A DNA stretch of 64,000 nt, taken from Desulforapulum autotrophicum HRM2 (GTDB lineage Bacteria; Desulfobacterota; Desulfobacteria; Desulfobacterales; Desulfobacteraceae). A program made the position numbers and the translations under genes. Under the pieces are notes generated by a model, which saw only the letters and a program-made list of their open reading frames with translations, did no database searches and was not told where the DNA came from. This document shows, piece by piece, positions 52,418 to 61,182 of the stretch. Numbering within the stretch: the first letter of the stretch is position 1; every line of letters begins with the position of its first letter. Location of the stretch: positions 1,364,001-1,428,000 of the forward strand of contig NC_012108.1 of the NCBI RefSeq assembly GCF_000020365.1. Reading direction: 5' to 3'.

Positions 52418-53434
52418 TCAACGGTTTTCAGAAAGGTTGACAAGCACTCGTCCCTGCTGTTTGCCGGCCAGGATCAGAATGATTTCACGTTCAAGGCCTG
52501 CAAGGGTGACCTCCTTGTGAAGGGTGTCAAGGGAGTTGAATTTCCAGTCACCTGCAAGCTTTTTCCAAATGGATTCTCGAAGGGGCATGGGACAATTCTG
52601 GGAATCAATGCCGGCCAGTGTAACCCCCCTTAGAATAAAGGGAAAAACATTGATGGCAAGATCCGGGGATGCCACATTGCCGCAGCAGGTGACAACGCCC
52701 CAGGAATTTGTGGATTTGATGGCCGTTGCCAGGATTTCTCCACCCACGGTGTCAATGGCGCCGGCCCATTGGGCCTTTAAAAGGGGTCTGCCCGAGGTGT
52801 CCATGGCCTCTTCCCGGGTTATGGTTCGTTTAGCCCCAAGGCTCTTTAAAAAATCACTGCCTGTTTTTTTGCCTGTGACGCCGACCACTTCAAACCCGAG
52901 TTTGGCGAGGATGGCAACACTCAGGCTGCCGACACCCCCGGTGGCCCCTGTAACCAGAATTTCTCCCATGGAAGGCGTCAAGGTCTTGGTGATGTGGGCA
53001 ACAGACATGCCGGCGGTAAATCCTGCCGTCCCGAAAATCATGCTCTCCTTTTGGGTCAACCCTGGAGGTAATTTCACGGCCCATTGGGCGGGTACCCGGA
53101 TGTATTGGCCAAAACCTCCAGGGGTGTTCATGCCAAGGTCATAACTTGTGACGATCACCTCGTCCCCCTGTTTAAATTCCTGGGTGGCGCTTTCCATCAC
53201 AACGCCTGTGGCATCAATTCCCGGGGTGTGGGGAAAGGTGCGTGTGACCCCCCGGTTGCCGCTTGCCGAAAGTGCGTCCTTATAATTTAGGGACGAGTAA
53301 CTGACCCGGATCAGGAGATCACCGGGGGGAAGCGTATCAATTGATTTTGTCTTGACCGTTCGTGTAAAGGCTCTGGGGGACAACTCTTCAACTACCAGCG
53401 CTTTATACTCCGCTTGATTCATCGCCTGATTCAT
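52418..53434 (-). CDS. YhdH/AcuI-type quinone oxidoreductase (acrylyl-CoA reductase-like)
   Basis: The start at 53434 has AAAAGGAGG with 7 bases before the ATG. A medium-chain reductase without zinc: SSLNYKDALSASGNRGV, HTPGIDATGVV, and the NADPH fold VTGATGGVGSLSVAILAKLG. This is the YhdH/AcuI family, which reduces acrylyl-CoA or similar enoyl compounds with NADPH. First gene of the minus-strand run that ends at the S1 gene. The region upstream holds no clear promoter motif I can defend. Confidence 0.92.
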   Translation of the reverse strand: MNQAMNQAEYKALVVEELSPRAFTRTVKTKSIDTLPPGDLLIRVSYSSLNYKDALSASGNRGVTRTFPHTPGIDATGVVMESATQEFKQGDEVIVTSYDLGMNTPGGFGQYIRVPAQWAVKLPPGLTQKESMIFGTAGFTAGMSVAHITKTLTPSMGEILVTGATGGVGSLSVAILAKLGFEVVGVTGKKTGSDFLKSLGAKRTITREEAMDTSGRPLLKAQWAGAIDTVGGEILATAIKSTNSWGVVTCCGNVASPDLAINVFPFILRGVTLAGIDSQNCPMPLRESIWKKLAGDWKFNSLDTLHKEVTLAGLEREIILILAGKQQGRVLVNLSENR

Positions 53435-53724
53435 TGGAAGGCCTCCTTTTGAATTTCCCACCGAGGCATCATCAGTGGGTGTCGTTCAAATATCGTTGTG
53501 GCTGAAGCAGATACCATACTCCAACCATTCCGGTTATTGGTATCAACAATAGATGTTTTTAAAAAAAGAGACAACATCAAAAAGATTCGAATCAGGGTCG
53601 ACCCTGTTGATTACACAGGTTTTAAACACTGCCTTGACCTTGGGACAAGGGATGGTTAGGATATGGGGGCTGAACCGGGCCGTGTCTGGGCCTGGCACCT
53701 GTTTACCGACTGAAGAGGAACTTT

Positions 53725-54408
53725 ATGGATTATCATCCTGGTGTAACACAGAGGCATCTGCTGTTCTCCCTGCTGTTTACAGGTGAGGAGCCGGCCATGT
53801 CAAAAACCATCCCTGTTCTTAATGTTAAGCAGCGAAAGGAGCTGGTGGATGCGGGTTTTATTGAGCTTGAAAAAAGGGGGAGGGCTTCACACCTGATCCT
53901 GACTGACAAGGCCTGGGCCTGGGCATCTGACGCTTTTAACCAGTCGGTGCCCCCCCTGTTGAAACTCAATGCCGCTGCCCTTGAAGGACTGTTGGGACGA
54001 TTGAGCGTCTACATGGTAAAGAATAAGGTTGGGCTTGGTGACCTGTTAGCCGGAGAAAACCCTGTAAGTTATGAATCCGGGCCTAATGCTCCTGGAATTG
54101 ATAAAAGAGGGCCTGATGGGGGTGACGCCCGGCATACAAAAAACCTTGAAAGACGAATCTGCTCCGCCTACCATCGGCTTGCAGGCAACCAGTGGAATGT
54201 TCGGGTGTCCATTGCCGCCCTGCGCAAGGTTCTTTCAGACATTAACAGGGATGATTTAAGTGCACTTCTTTGCCGAATGCAGTTCAGTGGGGATTACACC
54301 CTTGTGATGTATCCCCATGATGATCCCCGGGAAATCACCCCAGAAGACGATGCTGCTGCCGTTCATGCGGCCGGACGGGATAATCATATCATTTATATGG
54401 GAGCCTAG
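53725..54408 (+). CDS. Unknown protein with N-terminal winged-helix domain, partner of a HerA-like ATPase
   Basis: The ATG at 53725 has GAGGA 5 bases upstream and is supported by the fold: residues 5-65 form a winged helix (TQRHLLFSLLF, KQRKELVDAGFIELEKRG, RASHLILTDKAW). A Gly/Pro/Asp-rich linker follows, then a second helical block (about 140-210) with NVRVSIAALRKVLSDINRDD. 227 residues, no membrane segment. I know no name for it. Its stop is 2 bases before the ATP-binding protein's ATG, so the two form one cassette. It probably supplies DNA or protein contacts for the ATPase. Confidence 0.7.
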   Translation: MDYHPGVTQRHLLFSLLFTGEEPAMSKTIPVLNVKQRKELVDAGFIELEKRGRASHLILTDKAWAWASDAFNQSVPPLLKLNAAALEGLLGRLSVYMVKNKVGLGDLLAGENPVSYESGPNAPGIDKRGPDGGDARHTKNLERRICSAYHRLAGNQWNVRVSIAALRKVLSDINRDDLSALLCRMQFSGDYTLVMYPHDDPREITPEDDAAAVHAAGRDNHIIYMGA

Positions 54409-54410
54409 AA

Positions 54411-57251
54411 ATGGAAGAACTTGATGTGCTGCGGCAGATTGATTTTGACTGGACCATGCACGTCAAGGGTATCTGGACGGATGTAAGGTTTAACGCAGCC
54501 GGGCTGAACAAGGAGATCCGGGACGAGATCCTTGGAGATTTCAGCCGGCTGGTGGATTCAAAAGAGGTTTTCTCACTGCTTGGCCGGGTGATTCTGGGAC
54601 CTGCCGGTGCAGGGAAAACCCATTTTCTGGGGGAACTCCGGAGGGAGATATTCAACCGGTCTGCCGGGTTTGTTCTGGTTGATATGACCGATGTGAGCGA
54701 TTTTTATGAAACGGTTGTGCTCGGTTACCTGGGGTCCCTTCAAGAGCCCTGTGCCCAGGGAAAGACCCAGAGTCAGGTTGTCTTTTACCATCTTCTGGGC
54801 ATGGTCAATGTGACCCTTGACAAAAAAAGGTTGACCAGGGAACGGCTGGTCGAAAAAATGTCCAGTTTAAGCAAACACCAGGTGCAGCAACTCAGGGACA
54901 AAATAATCACCCTGCTGCGCAGGCGCTTTCCCCGGCAGGCGTCACCGCCTTTTCAGGATGTAATCAGGGCCTTTTTGCTGTTTAATGCCGAAGATTTCAG
55001 GGAAAGAGACCTTGGATATCTGTGGCTTCAGGGACAACCCATTGAGGAATCCCATCGGCGCACCCATGGATTCAATCAGGCCAGGGGGAGACATACAGAC
55101 ATTATCCGAGGGTTATCCTGGCTGATGAGTCTTAAATTTCCCGTTGTTCTGGCCTTGGATCAGTTTGACGCCATTGTTGCTGAGCATTCTGTCAAGTGCG
55201 GAAATCCTTTGGATGGGCCTGCCAGTGATCAGGAAAAGAGATCCCTTGCCGTGGTCGAAAAAATTGCAGCCGGTCTCATGGCCCTGAGGGACATGACCTC
55301 CAGGACCATAACCGTTGCGGCCTGCCTGGAGGCCACCTGGGCGTTTTTTCAAGCCAGGGCGTTGAAATCGAGCATGGACCGGTTTAAGCCCCCCCTTCTG
55401 CTGGGGCCGATCTCCAGGGGTGACATTGCCGAGCAAATCATTGGTCCACGGATTGCCCATGCCTATGAACGGCTTGGATTTATTCCTCCCTATCCCACCT
55501 GGCCCATTAAACCCCTTGCCTTTGATACGGCAAAGACACTTTTTCCCAGGGAGATACTCAAAAGGTGTGACCATTTTCGCCAGCGCTGTTTAAACACAAA
55601 AAACATTGTTGAGCTGGAATCCTTTGGTGGGGTTGAAGCGCCCAACCCGGGGGAGGAGACCACTTCCCCTGAGCGCTGGGAAGGGCTCGGGGAAATGTTT
55701 AAAACCATCTATGACCAGGCTCCTGTCAATGATATTCTTAACCCGGAGAACGAGGACGATCTGTTGAAAACCCTTGTTCAGACGGCCTGCAGATGCCTTG
55801 TCAAAGAGATACCCATGTCTGACCGTCTGGATGTGACCGTTGAGACGCAGTTTCCCGGTGGTGCGGCCTATCGTACCCTGCATGCCAGGGTCTGTGTAAC
55901 CTACAGGGATCAGAATAACCGGGAAAAACATTTCTGCGCCCGGGGGATACAGAAGAACAACAGCCGGGCGTTTCAGGCAAGGCTGAGGGCCGCCATGACA
56001 GCGTCTGGCATGGATTCAGGTCTCAGGTCCAGGCACCTGGTGATCCTGCGCCAGGGAGAAATCCCTTCGGGGGGTGAAACCCTTGCGCTTCTGGGCCGGT
56101 TTAAAGGTTCCGGTGGTATTCTGGAACCCCTCTCTTTTGAGGGCGTCAGATCCTTGTGGGCCCTGTCTGAAATGGAGAAATTAAAAGACTCTGATTTTGA
56201 GGGCTGGCTGATCCGGGAAAAGATCGTGTCAAAGCTGGGGTATTTTCGGCGGCTCACGACCTGGCTTACCGACGACACCAGGCCCAAAGAATCATTAATT
56301 CGGGAACCTGGACAGGCATCATCCCCTGAAAGGACCGGAAATATTCCCGTTGGTATTGAGATTACAGGCAAAGAATTTTCCAGAAAGATTTCAATGGCGA
56401 TACCGTCGTTGACCGCCCATACAATGGTCCTTGCCGGAAGCGGTTCAGGCAGGACTGTTCTTGTGAAGCGGCTTGTTGAAGAGGCTGCCCTTAAGGGAAT
56501 CCCAGCCATTGTCATTGATTGTACCAACGATTTTGTAAGGCTTTCCGACCCATGGCCCGTGGTTCCCGACAAGTGGAATCCCGATGACACTCCTCGGGCC
56601 GCGGCGTATCATGCCGGGACAGAAGTGGTGGTGTGGACTCCAGGCCTGGAAAGGCGGACGCCCCTTGATCCATCCGTGCTGTTTGGACTGGACAAACCTT
56701 CTGGCAGAACCAGGATATCGGTATTCAGCCTGGCTGGCATATCCGAGCTTAAGGAGAGGCAGCAATTCATCAACCAGCTGGCCATCAATCTCTATAACTG
56801 GACGAAAAAAAATTCAGCCCCCGTCCGGGGACTCCTGGTCATTGATGAGGTCAAGGAGTTCATCCCGGCCATGGGGAAAGCCCTTTGCAGTCGGATTCTT
56901 TTGCGACTGTGCGCCCAGGCAGGGCAATATGGCCTCGGGCTTGTCTTTGCCACCCAGGAACCCGGGCGTATTGACCATGGGATCATGGCCGGCTGTTCCA
57001 ACCGGTTTTACGGCAGGGTGAATGCCATTTCATCCATTGAAGCGGTAAGACGACAGATTCAACAAAAAGGAGGCAGCGGTAAGGAGATCCCCACCCTTAA
57101 AAGGGGGCATTTTTATTTTTCAACACAAGTGTATACCCCCCCGGTCAAGGTCCAGGTCCCCCTGTGCCTGAGTCATCATTCAACAACCGCCCTGGAACAA
57201 GAGCAGGTGCTCCAGCGGGGTAGGGACTCCAGGAATAAATATATCCGGTAG
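54411..57251 (+). CDS. 946-residue double P-loop ATPase: N-terminal AAA, C-terminal HerA-like
   Basis: GGGAG lies 7 bases before the ATG. The N-terminal AAA-type module has Walker A GPAGAGKTHFL near residue 63 and a Walker B-like VVLALDQFDAIV near 245. A middle region (about 440-610) with EKHFCARGIQKNNSRAF and SRHLVILRQGEIPSGGE looks alpha/beta and could be a sensor or nuclease-like fold. The C-terminal module is HerA/FtsK-like: Walker A GSGSGRTVLVKRL (about 675) and Walker B LLVIDEVKEFIP (about 807), followed by FATQEPGRI. It should be a DNA translocase or remodeller. Proteins of this kind occur in defence and mobile systems; the identity of this one is not known to me. Confidence 0.8.
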   Translation: MEELDVLRQIDFDWTMHVKGIWTDVRFNAAGLNKEIRDEILGDFSRLVDSKEVFSLLGRVILGPAGAGKTHFLGELRREIFNRSAGFVLVDMTDVSDFYETVVLGYLGSLQEPCAQGKTQSQVVFYHLLGMVNVTLDKKRLTRERLVEKMSSLSKHQVQQLRDKIITLLRRRFPRQASPPFQDVIRAFLLFNAEDFRERDLGYLWLQGQPIEESHRRTHGFNQARGRHTDIIRGLSWLMSLKFPVVLALDQFDAIVAEHSVKCGNPLDGPASDQEKRSLAVVEKIAAGLMALRDMTSRTITVAACLEATWAFFQARALKSSMDRFKPPLLLGPISRGDIAEQIIGPRIAHAYERLGFIPPYPTWPIKPLAFDTAKTLFPREILKRCDHFRQRCLNTKNIVELESFGGVEAPNPGEETTSPERWEGLGEMFKTIYDQAPVNDILNPENEDDLLKTLVQTACRCLVKEIPMSDRLDVTVETQFPGGAAYRTLHARVCVTYRDQNNREKHFCARGIQKNNSRAFQARLRAAMTASGMDSGLRSRHLVILRQGEIPSGGETLALLGRFKGSGGILEPLSFEGVRSLWALSEMEKLKDSDFEGWLIREKIVSKLGYFRRLTTWLTDDTRPKESLIREPGQASSPERTGNIPVGIEITGKEFSRKISMAIPSLTAHTMVLAGSGSGRTVLVKRLVEEAALKGIPAIVIDCTNDFVRLSDPWPVVPDKWNPDDTPRAAAYHAGTEVVVWTPGLERRTPLDPSVLFGLDKPSGRTRISVFSLAGISELKERQQFINQLAINLYNWTKKNSAPVRGLLVIDEVKEFIPAMGKALCSRILLRLCAQAGQYGLGLVFATQEPGRIDHGIMAGCSNRFYGRVNAISSIEAVRRQIQQKGGSGKEIPTLKRGHFYFSTQVYTPPVKVQVPLCLSHHSTTALEQEQVLQRGRDSRNKYIR

Positions 57252-57260
57252 GAGAGGGTT

Positions 57261-57731
57261 TTAGATGGGCTGTTTAAACGATAGGCTGCCTTTTTGTGTG
57301 ACGCGGATTAATGGATGTAAATTCCCGGCATCCAGTTTTGCCTTGAGGGTGTAGGCGATCTCTTTCCTTTGTTGATTGCCCACGAGGTCTTTTAAAAAAA
57401 GTATCCCGTTGAACAGGCTAACGGTTGCATTGAGAACCACATCTCCTTCACCATAGGGCTCGATCTTGGGCAGTTGATTGGATACACCTGTCATGAGTTG
57501 ATGTCCCTCAAGGGAGATGGTATATGAGACTCCTTTTAAATTAAGTGCAGATCGATTGGGGTTGACGATATGGAGCCCGATCTGAAACTGGGGGACCATG
57601 CCCTGGGCCGGGATGGCTTCAAAGGAAGATATGGTGACCACCGGTGTTTCGTAACCGGGCTGAAGAGCGGCACAGCCGTTGATGAACACTAAAAATAGGG
57701 ACACAAGTAGAAGCGCGTTGTTTTTTGTCAT
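57261..57731 (-). CDS. LEA type 2 (WHy domain) lipoprotein
   Basis: A 156-residue lipoprotein: the signal ends in FINGC, a proper lipobox. The mature part is one WHy/LEA_2 beta-sandwich (FQIGLHIVNPNRSALNLKGV, SYTISLEGHQLMTGVSN). Family members are associated with desiccation or salt stress. It converges on the ATPase gene, with 9 bases between stops. The 5' region contains a perfect 8-bp hairpin. Confidence 0.85.
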   Translation of the reverse strand: MTKNNALLLVSLFLVFINGCAALQPGYETPVVTISSFEAIPAQGMVPQFQIGLHIVNPNRSALNLKGVSYTISLEGHQLMTGVSNQLPKIEPYGEGDVVLNATVSLFNGILFLKDLVGNQQRKEIAYTLKAKLDAGNLHPLIRVTQKGSLSFKQPI

Positions 57732-58061
57732 GGTTTAAACCTAACGAATAAGGTTAGATTGTGTGAGCGCAGCGAACCACAATCTGAACCGTTTGTTGGA
57801 CAAGCCCGGTCACACCTTATATAGAAAATAGCTTTTTCGGAGCAAGGCCGCCTGATCAGACGGATGTGGGGCAGGACCGGTTCTTTTTTCGAAAAATTGA
57901 TCTTTGAAATAAATTCATCAAATTATCGAGGCCGTTCGAACCCAAAAAGGCTGTTTTCTGCGCGCAAGTATGCGTTGCCGGGAGAACCAGTTTCCTTTCA
58001 CGCTTAGTGATGTGCGGAATTTGGATTAGTCAACACCTCCTTTTCAGCTCGTTCATGCTGG
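57732..58061. other. Gene-free interval, likely includes one end of the IS91-type element
   Basis: 330 bases between the LEA gene start and the transposase stop. Visible structures: hairpin AGATTGTG/CACAATCT (57756-57785), preceded by CTAAC/GTTAG (57741-57757), and a 16-bp palindrome around CTGATCAG (57848-57863). The oriIS-type end of the element should be here, downstream of the transposase; I could not fix its boundary. Confidence 0.5.
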
Positions 58062-59126
58062 TCAGGCAACCAGCGGCAGAAGAATTTGTGTTTGGATGAT
58101 TTTCATCTTTGCTCCACAAATGGGACAGGTGATGGCGGGTCGTTTTTTCTGTCTGCTTGCAAGCATACGGAATGGAATGACTCGCAATATTAGCTGAAGG
58201 AGTTTAATGAGTTTCTTGCTGCAGGGATGAAGGAATCCATAACACCGGATTCTACGAAAACCCTTGGGCAGGATATGGAGCATGAGCAGATAAAGAAATT
58301 TTTCTCCGGTCACGGTCCGGGTTTTGTATTTTTTAGACTTTGCGTGCAGGTAACGGAAGGTCACCATGCCGTCTTCGCATCGCAAGATGTCCTTTTCCTG
58401 AATGACTCCCCGGTAAAGATATTTTCCAAGATAGATGATGGCCTTGTCGCCGTTGCCGACGTTTTTGCAATGAACAATCCACTTTTCGGGGCAATCCCCG
58501 GGCAGTTTCAGGCCCTGATCGACCAAGGCTTCCAGCATTTTTGCCCGGAAGACCTTTGCCAGGGCCCTTTCGTTGAAGAGGTATCCGGCCTTTTTCTTCC
58601 ATAAACGGGTTAGCATGTTGATGCTTGCCGCGGGCATGACGACATGAATATGGGGATGATACTCGAGCTCTCGTGAATGCGTGTGGAGTATGGCGGTGAA
58701 CCCGGCTGCTCCACCAAGTTTTTTGTCGTTCCGGGTGAAGGTTTTCAGGGTCTCCTGGACACAATCAAACATCAGGGAATAGACGATTTTCTGGTGCCTC
58801 CATGTCAAGGCCCGAAGTTGCCTGGGGAGGGTGAAGGTGGCCAGGTAGTATTCGGCCGGGAGTCGCTTGTCCAGTTGATTTTCGATCCACTGCTGGTTTT
58901 CATGGTTCTGGCAATGGGGGCAGTTTCTGTGACCACAGGAGTGGGGAATATATCTTTTTTCGCCGCAGTCATGATCTGTGCATTGTGCCAGCATGTGCGG
59001 GCCATGCTCCTGCCTGCACTGCTCCATAGCCCAGAGGGCCTTTTGGTGACTGGGTAGGATTGAATCTTTGTATTGCTCCAGAAAGCCATGCTTGAATTTG
59101 TTGATTATTGTGGAGATTAGAATCAT
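58062..59126 (-). CDS. IS91-family transposase
   Basis: 354 residues. The N-terminal zinc-binding domain has [20 protein letters not shown] followed by CPHCQN. The HUH-type motif is [10 protein letters not shown], and the putative nucleophile tyrosines are in [17 protein letters not shown] lies 6 bases before the ATG, which overlaps the TGA of the recombinase gene. It should nick one strand and drive rolling-circle transposition. The frame is intact from start to stop. Confidence 0.92.
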   Translation of the reverse strand: MILISTIINKFKHGFLEQYKDSILPSHQKALWAMEQCRQEHGPHMLAQCTDHDCGEKRYIPHSCGHRNCPHCQNHENQQWIENQLDKRLPAEYYLATFTLPRQLRALTWRHQKIVYSLMFDCVQETLKTFTRNDKKLGGAAGFTAILHTHSRELEYHPHIHVVMPAASINMLTRLWKKKAGYLFNERALAKVFRAKMLEALVDQGLKLPGDCPEKWIVHCKNVGNGDKAIIYLGKYLYRGVIQEKDILRCEDGMVTFRYLHAKSKKYKTRTVTGEKFLYLLMLHILPKGFRRIRCYGFLHPCSKKLIKLLQLILRVIPFRMLASRQKKRPAITCPICGAKMKIIQTQILLPLVA

Positions 59127-60036
59127 TTGACACCTCCCCAGGTAATATCAAAGGTGTCGGTCAAGGAATTGACGGCCTGGCGGGCGTTGTTTTTAGTGAC
59201 GGTCGTCAGGTGAGTATATCTGGAGGTAGTCAGGATGCTGACATGTCCCAGGATCTGCTGGAGTTCGACAAGATCTACGCCGGATTCCAGCATATGGGTG
59301 GCATAACTGTGGCGAAGCGAGTGGCATGAAATTTTTTTTTAATACCGAGTTGCGTGACCACGGCCTTCATGGCAGTCTGAATTCCGCCTCTGTCCAAGGG
59401 CGTATCTACCAGATGTGCATTTTTCAGCCCCCGCTTCCGATTGGGAAAGAGGAACTCTGAGTGTCGATGGACAGACCAGAAATTTCTCAGGGTCTGCAAG
59501 GTCTTCTCCGGCAGGGGAACCAACCTGTCCTTGTTTCCCTTGGCGTCGCGGATGTGGACCCGCATATTGACAGAATCGATATCGCCGGCCTTCAACCTGA
59601 TTCCTTCTCCAAGACGCAAGCCCAGTGAATAGGCTGTGAAGAAGAAAACCCGGTAACTCAACTGTCGTGTAGCGCAGACCAGTTGTTGGAGTTGTTCTAC
59701 CGAAAGAATATCCGGAATCCTGGTGGTCTTCGGTGGTTTGATCAGGGGGATGTCCTCCCAGGTCTTGCCCAGCACTCTGGTGTAAAAAAACTTCAGGCCA
59801 TAAAGGTCGAGCTTGACTGCACTCCAGGAACGGTTCTCGAGCAGGTCGTTGAAGTAATCAAGGAGTTGGTCGGTGGTCAGGTTTTCGACCCGGCAGTCGA
59901 AATAGTTGCCGATCCGCCTGATCGCCCGTGAGTAGGCCTCGATGGTCTTAGGTTGCAGGCCTGCCAGTTTCAAGCATTGAAGATGCTTATGGTAATACTT
60001 GTTGAATTTTGGATCATTGGGCATGCTGGTGTCCAT
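59123..60036 (-). CDS. IS91-associated tyrosine recombinase, frame broken at an A9 run
   Basis: The first part, from 60036, reads a normal phage-integrase-like protein ([31 protein letters not shown] with the catalytic Arg). After an A9 run (59332-59340) the zero frame ends quickly in the nonsense tail [17 protein letters not shown]. In the -1 frame the genuine C terminus continues: [27 protein letters not shown] and TSRYTH with the His, Arg and Tyr of the active site, down to a TGA at 59123. So either the element is a decayed copy, or slippage on A AAA AAA restores the protein. Coordinates cover the joined reading. Confidence 0.8.
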
Positions 60037-60204
60037 TGTAAACCTCCTTTTTGAAGTAACTGGTCAATGGCGGATGCGTTGGCATCGCCTTTTCCGGTAT
60101 ATCACTATAAGAAGGCAAAATTAAAATGTGTTGATTTTTAAAAAAGGTGGGACTTGCAGTCTCCGCGTAGCGGCTTCGTCCAACAAAAAATTGCAGCGAT
60201 TACA

Positions 60205-60266
60205 ATTTCTATAAACCGGCATGTCCGGTGCAGGGTATCTGCCCAGGCCACAACGAAGAATGAAAT
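60205..60266. repeat. Palindromic element A
   Basis: ATTTC at 60205-60209 and GAAAT at 60262-60266 close an element with CTATAAACCGGCATGTCCGG on the left and GGCCACAACGAAGAATG on the right. It is the most divergent of the three related elements (A, C and D). Confidence 0.55.
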
Positions 60267-60300
60267 ACGATGGTACTGAGCAGGCGATAGTACCATTCCG

Positions 60301-60478
60301 CCCCCTTTGGTTACCCTGACCGGAACGGTAAACGTCGGGGGGATTTTTGCCCTTCCAGACTAAAGCGCAGGAACTGCGGGCTAAAGTCCTCAAACAACCT
60401 GCGCTTCTTAACGTCTGGAAGGGCAAAAATCCTATCCCCTTGGGTTTACAATGTTCCGGTCAGGGAAACCAAAGGGGG
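60301..60478. repeat. Large palindrome B, arms about 70-80 bases
   Basis: The arms start CCCCCTTTGG (60301-60310) and end CCAAAGGGGG (60469-60478). Further matched blocks are TTTTTGCCCTTCCAGAC (60344-60360) with GTCTGGAAGGGCAAAAA (60413-60429), and GCGCAGG with CCTGCGC around a roughly 26-base loop. This would form a very long hairpin with a few bulges. Confidence 0.8.
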
Positions 60479-60515
60479 CTCGAAAGTCGAGACTTTCACA
60501 ATGATGTTTCGACGG

Positions 60516-60583
60516 GAGTTTCTTATAAAACCGGCGTGGCCGGAGCGAGGGATGGCTTCCGGCCACAACGAATATTGAAACTC
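60516..60583. repeat. Palindromic element C
   Basis: GAGTTTC (60516-60522) pairs with GAAACTC (60577-60583); inside, TTATAAAACCGGC and AACGAATATT are unpaired, and GTGGCCGGA pairs with TCCGGCCAC. Same plan as D. Confidence 0.7.
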
Positions 60584-60605
60584 TGCTAATGGTAATGCTT
60601 CGGAA

Positions 60606-60657
60606 CGAGTTTCATATAACCATTATGTCCTGCGGACACAACGAATCACGAAACTCG
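60606..60657. repeat. Palindromic element D
   Basis: CGAGTTTC (60606-60613) pairs with GAAACTCG (60650-60657). The unpaired sides are ATATAACCAT and AACGAATCAC, and the inner stem is TGTCC/GGACA with loop TGC. Its right half CACAACGAAT is shared with element C. Confidence 0.7.
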
Positions 60658-60666
60658 ACAGTAGTA

Positions 60667-60806
60667 GGCAGGCGGGAACGGGTGTTGCCCTGAACGGATT
60701 AAATGGCAACGGTGGACACGAGGTCCAAGGAGTTGCCATTTCCCTCGGAGCAGGCCATGGACGGCCTGCGAGAATGAGAGAAGGGTAACACCCGTTTCCG
60801 TCTGCC
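60667..60806. repeat. Palindrome E with two inner hairpins
   Basis: Arms at 60667-60691 and 60782-60806 match at 22 of 25 positions and the three differences are G-T wobbles, so the stem is complete at RNA level. Inside are AAATGGCAAC/GTTGCCATTT with GGAC/GTCC, and GCAGGCC/GGCCTGC, a cloverleaf-like plan. A partial copy, GAGTTTCATATAAAA (60816-60830), follows. Confidence 0.75.
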
Positions 60807-60846
60807 GGTCGAAACGAGTTTCATATAAAAAAATCAGGGAGGGATT

Positions 60847-61182
60847 ATGGAGATAGAATGGGCATACCTTCGTAGGGGCTGAGCCTCGTGTAAAAAGGCA
60901 CAAGAGGCTCTTGATGCAAAAAATGTGGTCATAAAGATCGTTGTGGACGCCCGAAAAGACCGATTTGATGCGGGTTCTGCCTGGGAAATGATTCAACATT
61001 CACCGGCCATTGTTACGGCAAAGGGGAAAAAGGTTCAAGTCTGGAATCCTGCCCTGGATGATAGGGAGAAAATCTTAAAGCAGGTCATGGGGCCCAGCGG
61101 TAATTTAAGGGCGCCTGCTTTTCAGACAAAGGATTGCTTTGTCATTGGGTTTAATGCAGATTATTATGACTCCTGGAAATAG
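60847..61182 (+). CDS. ArsC-like selenoprotein with UxxC motif
   Basis: The reading frame from the ATG at 60847 (GGGAGGG 3 bases upstream) meets one in-frame TGA at 60880-60882, at codon 12, and then runs to a TAG at 61182: 111 residues if TGA is selenocysteine. The start reads MEIEWAYLRRG, U, ASCKKAQEAL, a redox UxxC at the position of the CxxC of thioredoxin-fold ArsC-like proteins. Further on, VVDARKDRFDAG and GPSGNLRAPAF (the cis-Pro loop) and VIGFN fit the family called ArsC family (seleno)protein in deltaproteobacteria. A stem-loop begins within the TGA. A plain ORF call starts only at a GTG at 60925 and loses the active site. No Sec machinery is in the window. Confidence 0.85.
60881..60910 (+). 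promoter_or_regulatory. Bacterial SECIS element candidate
   Basis: GAGCCTC (60881-60887) pairs perfectly with GAGGCTC (60904-60910), and GTG with CAC above a two-base AA bulge. The apical loop is TAAAAAGG with two G residues on its 3' side, about 15 bases from the TGA. Position immediately at the TGA, size and loop suit SelB binding; the loop sequence itself is not diagnostic. Confidence 0.75.

Larger units (their letters stand above)
58062..60036 (-). mobile_element. IS91-family insertion sequence with integrase and transposase genes
   Basis: The coding part of an IS91-type rolling-circle element: a tyrosine recombinase-like gene followed, with overlapping ATGA, by a zinc-binding Y-transposase gene. 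Termini are not resolved; they extend beyond the coding limits given. No target duplication is expected for this family. The integrase has a frame change at an A9 run. Confidence 0.8.
60037..60846. other. 810-base gene-free region filled with palindromes
   Basis: No coding sequence is credible. It is largely made of inverted repeats: two long palindromes and three smaller ones with shared arm sequences, listed separately. The last element abuts the ribosome-binding site of the selenoprotein gene. The opposite (terIS) end of the IS element is probably within the first 100 bases. Confidence 0.6.

Noticed and set aside
60205-60830. Integron attC sites
   Set aside because: The palindromes lack the RYYYAAC/GTTRRRY core sites and there is no integron integrase or cassette ORF; the nearby recombinase belongs to the IS91 element.
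60925-61182. 85-residue protein from a GTG at 60925
   Set aside because: Only the tail of the selenoprotein; it would lack the UxxC active site and has no ribosome site, whereas the ATG at 60847 does.
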